NCBI RefSeq assembly: GCF_000756775.1
Contig: NZ_CCSF01000001.1
Coordinates: forward strand, 1,922,001-1,986,000
DNA length: 64,000 nt
Direction of reading: 5' to 3'
Source: Pseudomonas saudiphocaensis
Lineage (GTDB): Bacteria > Pseudomonadota > Gammaproteobacteria > Pseudomonadales > Pseudomonadaceae
Each line of letters starts with the position of its first letter. Position 1 is the stretch's first letter. The notes below the pieces were generated by a model. That model searched no databases. It saw only the letters and a program-made list of their open reading frames with translations, and was not told the origin of the DNA. The position numbers were made by a program, and so were the translations under genes. This document shows positions 58,440-64,000 of this stretch, piece after piece.

Positions 58440-60325
58440 GGATTGCTCGCCTCGGCGCTAAGTTGAGGCGCGTACTCGGCCTTCAACTGCCCGTGCTCAT
58501 CGAGCAGCCAGGCGTCCATGACCATTTTGGCCATAGGGGCAGCGACGCCGGAGCCGGACTCACCGTTCTCCACCATCACCGCCACCGCGATCTGCGGATT
58601 GTCGACAGGCGCGAAGGCCACGAACAGGGCATGGTCACGATGCCGCTCGTTGAGCGCGTCGCTGTCATAGCGCTCGCCCTGCTTGATCGCCACCACCTGC
58701 GCCGTGCCGCTCTTGCCGGCAATGCGATACAGCGACGACTCGCCGACCTTTCTCGCCGTGCCGCGCGAGCCGTGCATCACCTGCTCCATGCCGTTGATGG
58801 CCGCGTCCCAGTAACGGGGATTGCGCAGTTCGATATCTGGCAACGGCTGCGGATCGACCGGCAGCTCGCCCTCAAAATGACGCGCCAGGTGCGGCCGAAT
58901 CCACTTGCCCTTGGTGGCCATCAGCGCCGTCGCCTGGGCGAGCTGCAGAGGCGTGGTCTGCATGTAGCCCTGGCCGATGCCGAGGATCACCGTTTCGCCC
59001 GGATACCAGGCCTGGCGATAGCGTGCGCGCTTCCAGTCACGCGACGGCATCAGGCCGGCGGTTTCCTCGAACATGTCCAGCGACACCCGCTGACCGATGC
59101 CGAAGCGGGTCATGTAGTCATGCATCCGGTCGATGCCCATCTTGTGGGCCATGTCGTAAAAGTAGGTGTCATTGGAACGGGCAATGGCCAGCTCCAGATC
59201 CACCCAGCCATCGCCACCGCGGTTCCAGTTGCGATACTTGTGCTTGACGTTGGGCAATTGAAAGAAGCCAGGGTCGAACACCTTGCTCGTCTCGGTGATT
59301 ACCCCGGTATCCAGGCCAGCTACCGCCATCATTGGCTTGATGGTCGAGCCCGGCGGGTACAAGCCGCGCAGCACACGGTTGAACAGCGGGCGATCGATGG
59401 AATCGCGCAATTCCCCATAGGCCTTGAAGCTGATGCCGGTGACGAACAGGTTGGGGTTGAAGCTGGGCTGGCTGACCATCGCCAGCACCTCACCGGTAGC
59501 CGGCTGCAGGGCCACGACCGCGCCGCGACGCCCGCCGAGCGCGGCCTCGGCAGCTTCCTGCAGATCAAGGTCGAGGGTCAGTGTCAGGTCCTTGCCGGGA
59601 ATCGGATCGGTGCGTTTGAGCACCCGCAGCACCCGACCACGGGCGTTGGTCTCGACCTCCTCGTAGCCGACCCGACCGTGCAGTACGTCCTCGTAGAACT
59701 TCTCCACTCCAGTCTTGCCGATGTGGTGCGTGCCACTGTAATTGACCGAGTCGAGCTGCTTGAGCTCCTGTTCGTTGATGCGTCCGACATAGCCGACCGA
59801 ATGGGCGAAATGCTCACCCTGCGGATAGTGGCGTACCAGTTGCGCCGCCACTTCGATGCCGGGCAGTCGGAACTGATCGACCGCAATCCGGGCGATCTGC
59901 TCCTCGGACAGCTCATACATGATGGGTACCGGCTCGAAGGGTCGCCGCCCCTGCAGCACGCGTTTTTCGAACAGCTCGCGGTCTTCAGGGGTCAGCTGCA
60001 GCACCTCGACCACGGTATCCAGAGTCTGACGCCAATCGCCGGCACGCTCGCGGGTCACGGTCAGGCTGAAGCTCGGCCGGTTGTCCGCGATGATGCGGCC
60101 ATCGCGGTCAAAGATCAGCCCGCGGTTGGGAGGGATCGGCTGCACATGAACGCGGTTGTTCTCCGACAGCGTCGAATGGTGCTCATACTGCACCACCTGC
60201 AGGTAGTACATCCGCGCAATAAGCACCCCGACCATCGCCAGCACAATCGCAACACCCACGAAGACCCGCCGACGCACCAGCTGGGCATCCTTTTCATGGT
60301 CTTTCAGGGTTATTGGCTGGGACAT
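58436..60325 (-). CDS. mrdA: Penicillin-binding protein 2
   Basis: 629 residues. Peptidoglycan transpeptidase for lateral wall growth. One N-terminal membrane anchor (about 20-42), a dimerisation domain, and the transpeptidase domain with Ser327-Thr-Ile-Lys330, the SND motif (ARSNDTYFYD) and GKSGTAQV. Usual length. It precedes rodA in the same unit and follows rlmH by 18 bases. Confidence 0.97.
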   Translation of the reverse strand: MSQPITLKDHEKDAQLVRRRVFVGVAIVLAMVGVLIARMYYLQVVQYEHHSTLSENNRVHVQPIPPNRGLIFDRDGRIIADNRPSFSLTVTRERAGDWRQTLDTVVEVLQLTPEDRELFEKRVLQGRRPFEPVPIMYELSEEQIARIAVDQFRLPGIEVAAQLVRHYPQGEHFAHSVGYVGRINEQELKQLDSVNYSGTHHIGKTGVEKFYEDVLHGRVGYEEVETNARGRVLRVLKRTDPIPGKDLTLTLDLDLQEAAEAALGGRRGAVVALQPATGEVLAMVSQPSFNPNLFVTGISFKAYGELRDSIDRPLFNRVLRGLYPPGSTIKPMMAVAGLDTGVITETSKVFDPGFFQLPNVKHKYRNWNRGGDGWVDLELAIARSNDTYFYDMAHKMGIDRMHDYMTRFGIGQRVSLDMFEETAGLMPSRDWKRARYRQAWYPGETVILGIGQGYMQTTPLQLAQATALMATKGKWIRPHLARHFEGELPVDPQPLPDIELRNPRYWDAAINGMEQVMHGSRGTARKVGESSLYRIAGKSGTAQVVAIKQGERYDSDALNERHRDHALFVAFAPVDNPQIAVAVMVENGESGSGVAAPMAKMVMDAWLLDEHGQLKAEYAPQLSAEASNP

Positions 60326-60343
60326 CCGGGGCTTTTACTGACT

Positions 60344-60811
60344 TCACTTGTGATAAGGGTGCCCTGACAGCAATGTCCAGGCACGATAAATCTGCTCACC
60401 GACGAGAATACGCACCAGTGGATGCGGCAGGGTCAGGGGTGACAATGACCAACGCTGCTCGCTGCGCGCGCATACCTCTGGCGCCAACCCTTCCGGGCCG
60501 CCCACCATCAGGTTGACGTTGCGTGCGTCGAGCCGCCAGCGCTCCAGCTCGGCGGCCAGTTGTTCGGTACTCCAGGGCCGCCCCGTCACTTCGAGGGTGA
60601 CGATACGTTCACCTGGCTGAACCCTGGCCAGCATGGCCTCGCCTTCCTGGCGAATCAACCGTGCCACGTCGGCATTCTTGCCACGGGTGTTGAGTGGTAT
60701 TTCATGCAGTTCCAACGGCAGCTCGGACGGCAGGCGGCGGGCATATTCGTGCCAGCCGTCCTCGACCCAGCGTGGCATCTTCGAACCCACCGCGATCAGC
60801 TTGATCCGCAC
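60344..60811 (-). CDS. rlmH: 23S rRNA pseudouridine1915 N3-methyltransferase
   Basis: 155 residues, exact family length. SPOUT methyltransferase: [15 protein letters not shown] at the start, [24 protein letters not shown] and [21 protein letters not shown] start at 60811, seven bases after rsfS, with an AGGAA site in the end of rsfS. A longer frame (to 60886) overlaps rsfS and is not needed. Confidence 0.96.
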   Translation of the reverse strand: MRIKLIAVGSKMPRWVEDGWHEYARRLPSELPLELHEIPLNTRGKNADVARLIRQEGEAMLARVQPGERIVTLEVTGRPWSTEQLAAELERWRLDARNVNLMVGGPEGLAPEVCARSEQRWSLSPLTLPHPLVRILVGEQIYRAWTLLSGHPYHK

Positions 60812-60818
60812 GGTTCGA

Positions 60819-61178
60819 TTATTCCTGTTCGCCCGCGTGCTGTGCGCGGCTCTGCTCCGCACCCTGCCAGAGGCGTTCAAGGTCATAGAACTGGCGCGTC
60901 GGCACCTGCATCACATGCACCACCACATCGCCCAGATCGAGCAGCGCCCACTCGCCGCCTTCCAGGCCTTCGCTGCCCAGCGGGCGCACGCCCTGCTCCT
61001 TGACCTTCTCCAGCACGTTGTCGGCCAGCGCCTTCACATGGCGACTGGAAGTACCGCTGGCGATCACCATGAAATCGGTGACGCTGGTCTTGCCGCGCAC
61101 ATCGATGGTGGTGATATCGGTGCCTTTCAGATCTTCCAGGGCGTTTACCACCAGCTGGACCAAAGCTTCATTCTGCAT
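60819..61178 (-). CDS. rsfS: Ribosomal silencing factor RsfS
   Basis: 119 residues. Binds L14 and blocks subunit joining when nutrients are low. [31 protein letters not shown] and [20 protein letters not shown] are typical. ATG 61178 preferred; an upstream TTG (61190) lies closer to GAGG. Confidence 0.95.
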   Translation of the reverse strand: MQNEALVQLVVNALEDLKGTDITTIDVRGKTSVTDFMVIASGTSSRHVKALADNVLEKVKEQGVRPLGSEGLEGGEWALLDLGDVVVHVMQVPTRQFYDLERLWQGAEQSRAQHAGEQE

Positions 61179-61192
61179 AAGTTGCAACAACC

Positions 61193-61852
61193 TCAGTTCG
61201 ACGCCCGGTAAAGTCCGTGCGCGTTGATATAAGCCAGTACGGCATCGGGCACCAGAAAACGCACCGAACGACCACTGGCCAGAAATTGACGGATTCGCGT
61301 GGCCGACACCCCGAGAGGTGCCTGCCAGACGAAGGCGATCTGCCCGCCGCTGCCGGTCAAGGCCAGCGGATCGTTGACGCTGCGTGCCGCCTGCAGATCG
61401 CGCAGCTCCTCGGGCGCCTCGCTATCGGCGTCCGGACGCTGCATCACCAGAATATGGCAGTGATCGAGCAGCTCGCTCCAGCGATACCAGCTGGGCAGAC
61501 CGCAGAAGGCATCCCAGCCGACGATCAGAAACAACTGGTCGTCCGCATCCAGCTCGGCACGTACGGACTCCAGTGTGTCGATGGTGTAGGACGGTTTGTC
61601 ACGCTCCAGCTCGCGCGCATCGACTACCAGCAACGGCAAGCCTTCCACCGCCAGGCGCACCATGGCCAGGCGATCCTGCGCCGAGCAGCTGGGCGTCTCG
61701 CGATGCGGCGGGCGGAAGTTGGGCAGCAGGCGAACCTCATCCAGCCCAAGGTATTCGGCCACCTCCAGCGCACCTCGCAAATGGCCGATATGCACGGGGT
61801 CGAAGGTGCCCCCGAGCAGACCGATGCGCCGTGGTGTACGAGTCGAATCCAT
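61193..61852 (-). CDS. nadD: Nicotinate-nucleotide adenylyltransferase
   Basis: 219 residues. NAD synthesis. The nucleotidyltransferase motif [11 protein letters not shown] is near residue 14 and [12 protein letters not shown] near the end. The start codon shares a base with the proA stop (TGATG), so nadD is coupled to proA. Confidence 0.96.
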   Translation of the reverse strand: MDSTRTPRRIGLLGGTFDPVHIGHLRGALEVAEYLGLDEVRLLPNFRPPHRETPSCSAQDRLAMVRLAVEGLPLLVVDARELERDKPSYTIDTLESVRAELDADDQLFLIVGWDAFCGLPSWYRWSELLDHCHILVMQRPDADSEAPEELRDLQAARSVNDPLALTGSGGQIAFVWQAPLGVSATRIRQFLASGRSVRFLVPDAVLAYINAHGLYRASN

Positions 61853-63117
61853 CAAGTACGCACGTGACCGTCGCCGAAGACCAGGTACTTCTCGCTGGTC
61901 AGGCCTTCCAGCCCAACCGGGCCGCGCGCGTGCAGTTTGTCGGTGGAAATGCCGATCTCGGCACCCAGGCCGTACTCGAAGCCATCGGCGAAGCGGGTAG
62001 AAGCATTGATCATCACCGACGCCGAGTCCACTTCAGTGATGAAGCGGCGGGCGTCGCTGAAGTTCTCGCTGACGATGGCATCGGTATGCTGCGAACCGTA
62101 ACGGTTAATGTGTTCGATGGCCTCATCCAGCGAGTCGACCACGCGGATCGAGAGGATCGGCGCGTTGTATTCGGTGCCCCAGTCTTCTTCTGTGGCAACC
62201 AGCACCTCTGCACCCAGCAGCTCGCGGGTGCGCGGACAGCCGCGCAGCTCCACACCCTTGTCACGGTAGATGGCAGCCAGCGGCGGCAGCACGCGTGGCG
62301 CGATGTCAGCGTGTACCAGCAGCGTCTCCATGGCATTGCAGGGCGCGTAGCGCTGGGTCTTGGCGTTGTCGGCGACACGGATGGCCTTGTCCAGATCGGC
62401 GGCCACGTCGATGTAGACATGGCAGATGCCATCCAGGTGCTTGATCACCGGCACGGTGGCATCGCGGCTGATGCGCTCGATCAGGCCCTTGCCGCCGCGC
62501 GGGACGATGACATCGACAAATTCGGGCATGCTGATCAGCGCCCCTACGGCGGCACGATCAGTGGTTTCGACTACCTGCACGGCAGCGGCTGGCAGTTCGG
62601 CCTCGGCCAGGCCCAGCTGGATGCAGCGGGCAATCGCCTGGTTCGAGTGGATCGCCTCGGAGCCGCCGCGCAGGATGGTGGCGTTGCCCGACTTCAGGCA
62701 AAGGCTGGCGGCGTCGATGGTCACGTTGGGACGCGATTCGTAGATGATCCCAACCACGCCCAGCGGTACCCGCATGCGGCCGACCTGGATGCCGGAAGGC
62801 AGATAGCGCATGTCGCGGATCTCGCCGATCGGGTCCGGCAGGGTCGCGACCTGGCGCAAGCCTTCGATCATATCGTCGATACGCGCCGGGGTCAGTGCTA
62901 GGCGGTCGAGCATGGCCTCATCGAGGCCGTTGACACGGCCGGCATCGAGATCCAGCTGGTTGGCGGCAAGCAGTTCGTCGCGTGCTGCATCCAGCGCAGC
63001 AGCCGCCGCATGCAGCGCGCGGTTCTTCTGCGCGGTAGAGGCACGCGCAAGCACGCGTGACGCCTCACGCGCGGCGCGGCCGAGGCGGGTCATGTAGTCC
63101 TGTACGGGCTCGGTCAT
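61852..63117 (-). CDS. proA: Gamma-glutamyl phosphate reductase
   Basis: 421 residues. NADPH-dependent reduction in proline synthesis. [35 protein letters not shown], the catalytic cysteine in [14 protein letters not shown] and [15 protein letters not shown]. First gene of the long leftward run that ends at lipA. Confidence 0.97.
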   Translation of the reverse strand: MTEPVQDYMTRLGRAAREASRVLARASTAQKNRALHAAAAALDAARDELLAANQLDLDAGRVNGLDEAMLDRLALTPARIDDMIEGLRQVATLPDPIGEIRDMRYLPSGIQVGRMRVPLGVVGIIYESRPNVTIDAASLCLKSGNATILRGGSEAIHSNQAIARCIQLGLAEAELPAAAVQVVETTDRAAVGALISMPEFVDVIVPRGGKGLIERISRDATVPVIKHLDGICHVYIDVAADLDKAIRVADNAKTQRYAPCNAMETLLVHADIAPRVLPPLAAIYRDKGVELRGCPRTRELLGAEVLVATEEDWGTEYNAPILSIRVVDSLDEAIEHINRYGSQHTDAIVSENFSDARRFITEVDSASVMINASTRFADGFEYGLGAEIGISTDKLHARGPVGLEGLTSEKYLVFGDGHVRT

Positions 63118-63302
63118 GGTCTGGCTGGCCTGAAGTGAAGAGAAAGCGACAGATTATAGCCTTCCCGCGCAGCCTACGCACAGCGAAGCGCTCGAACGGC
63201 GCGGTCTCCCGTCCGCGAGACAACTAGCGTTATCATCCCGCGCCCTCGAAACCACTGCAGGTTCGCACGGGTCGAAAGCCTCCCGATCCAAGGAAAACCC
63301 TC

Positions 63303-64000
63303 ATGCCCGAATGGCTTGCCCCGCTGGCCCGTTGGCTGGCCGATTATCCACAGTGGCTGGGCCTGATCCTGTTCGTGGCAGCCTGCCTGGAATGCCTGGC
63401 GGTGGTTGGCCTGCTGATTCCCGGCACCGTGGTTCTATTTGCCCTGGCCGCGCTGGCCGGCAGCGGCATCCTGACGCTGGGTGAAACGCTGCTGCTGGGC
63501 TTTGTCGGCGGACTGCTGGGAGATCTGCTGTCTTACGCACTGGGCCGCCGCTATCACCAGAACATTCGCCGGCTGCGCGGCTTGCGCAACCATCCCGAGT
63601 GGCTCGCCGGGGCAGAGCTGTATGTAGCTCGCTACGGTGTCGCTAGCCTGCTGGTGGGCCGCTTTATCGGGCCCCTGCGGCCCATGCTGCCGCTCACCGC
63701 GGGCATGCTGGATATGCCGTTCGGTCGTTTCCTGCTGGTCAGCCTGGTGGCAACCGCAGGCTGGTCGATGGCCTATCTGCTTCCGGGCTGGACCGCTGGC
63801 GCTGCCGTTCGCCTGCCGTTGCCGGACGGCTTCTGGGGCGAAGCGGGGATCGTTCTCGCTGCGCTATTGCTACTGGCTGTGGGCGTAACCCACTACAGCC
63901 TGCGCCAGCAGCGCTGGGTCAGCCCGGCGGCAGCCCTAATGGGCGCGCTGATCCTGCTGGGGCTGATATTCGGCTGGCCAAATCTGGTTGAGTTCGATGA
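63303..64000 (+). CDS. DedA family membrane protein, 5' part
   Basis: The frame opens at ATG 63303 (aaggaaaaccctc upstream) and is still open at the right edge, 232 codons. ECLAVVGLLIPGTVVLFALA, GGLLGDLLSYALGRR and VGRFIGPLRPMLPLTAGMLD are the DedA (SNARE-associated, polyprenyl/phospholipid flippase-like) signatures. In many pseudomonads the frame continues into a PAP2 phosphatase; that cannot be seen here. Confidence 0.9.
   Translation, partial: MPEWLAPLARWLADYPQWLGLILFVAACLECLAVVGLLIPGTVVLFALAALAGSGILTLGETLLLGFVGGLLGDLLSYALGRRYHQNIRRLRGLRNHPEWLAGAELYVARYGVASLLVGRFIGPLRPMLPLTAGMLDMPFGRFLLVSLVATAGWSMAYLLPGWTAGAAVRLPLPDGFWGEAGIVLAALLLLAVGVTHYSLRQQRWVSPAAALMGALILLGLIFGWPNLVEFD

Noticed and set aside
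58379-60367. 662-codon open frame antisense to mrdA
   Set aside because: Same shadow effect; mrdA on the other strand has the full transpeptidase motifs and operon context.

Overview
The window is about 60-65% GC bacterial chromosome and reads as Pseudomonas in the broad sense. The 29-64 kb part has the gene order I remember for P. aeruginosa PAO1 from amn through miaB, lnt, leuS, lipA and rodA to proA. The mobile repeats (REP/BIME elements and short MITEs ending in inverted repeats) suggest the P. stutzeri group (Stutzerimonas); that last step is an inference. There are no rRNA, tRNA, CRISPR, prophage or transposase genes.

Layout. 1-11 kb is an accessory-like, partly decaying stretch: the end of a low-GC GNAT acetyltransferase, a cupin gene cut by an in-frame amber codon, a frameshifted azlC with intact azlD, a methyltransferase, a TLC/MFS carrier, an SDR with a divergent LysR regulator, a glutathione transferase, an RhlE helicase, small proteins, a MITE and a VOC-family gene remnant. 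11-22 kb holds an SDR, a LysR gene upstream of an FdhF/YdeP molybdoenzyme, the helicase HrpB, a small lipoprotein, a FieF-type metal exporter and an adaptor-permease-ATPase export operon. 22-28 kb has an Lrp-type regulator, a globin, DUF2788, RluE, a PEP-mutase-family oxaloacetate decarboxylase, a DMT exporter, a methyltransferase and a GNAT protein.

28.36-29.17 kb is a tandem array of seven ~118-bp units, each a head-to-head pair of REP hairpins. After it comes the conserved housekeeping block. Leftward: amn, an EF-hand-like protein and an AidB-like acyl-CoA dehydrogenase. Rightward: thiD-thiE, hemL, miaB, ybeZ-ybeY-corC-lnt, leuS-lptE-holA, arfA and an MltB-like transglycosylase. Leftward again: proA-nadD-rsfS-rlmH-mrdA-rodA-sltB1-rlpA-dacC-ybeD-lipB-lipA. 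This last run of closely spaced genes joins lateral-wall peptidoglycan synthesis (PBP2, RodA), its trimming (DacC, SltB1, RlpA), lipoate synthesis, NAD and proline synthesis and ribosome maturation. A DedA-family gene leaves the right edge.

Main points of interest: the BIME array; two different MITEs that share a central hairpin with a compensatory base-pair change; a second, diverged copy of the end of lnt just downstream of lnt across a REP; a 52-codon arfA carrying a terminator-like hairpin inside its reading frame; a very small transglutaminase-like protein; and three damaged genes in the first 11 kb.
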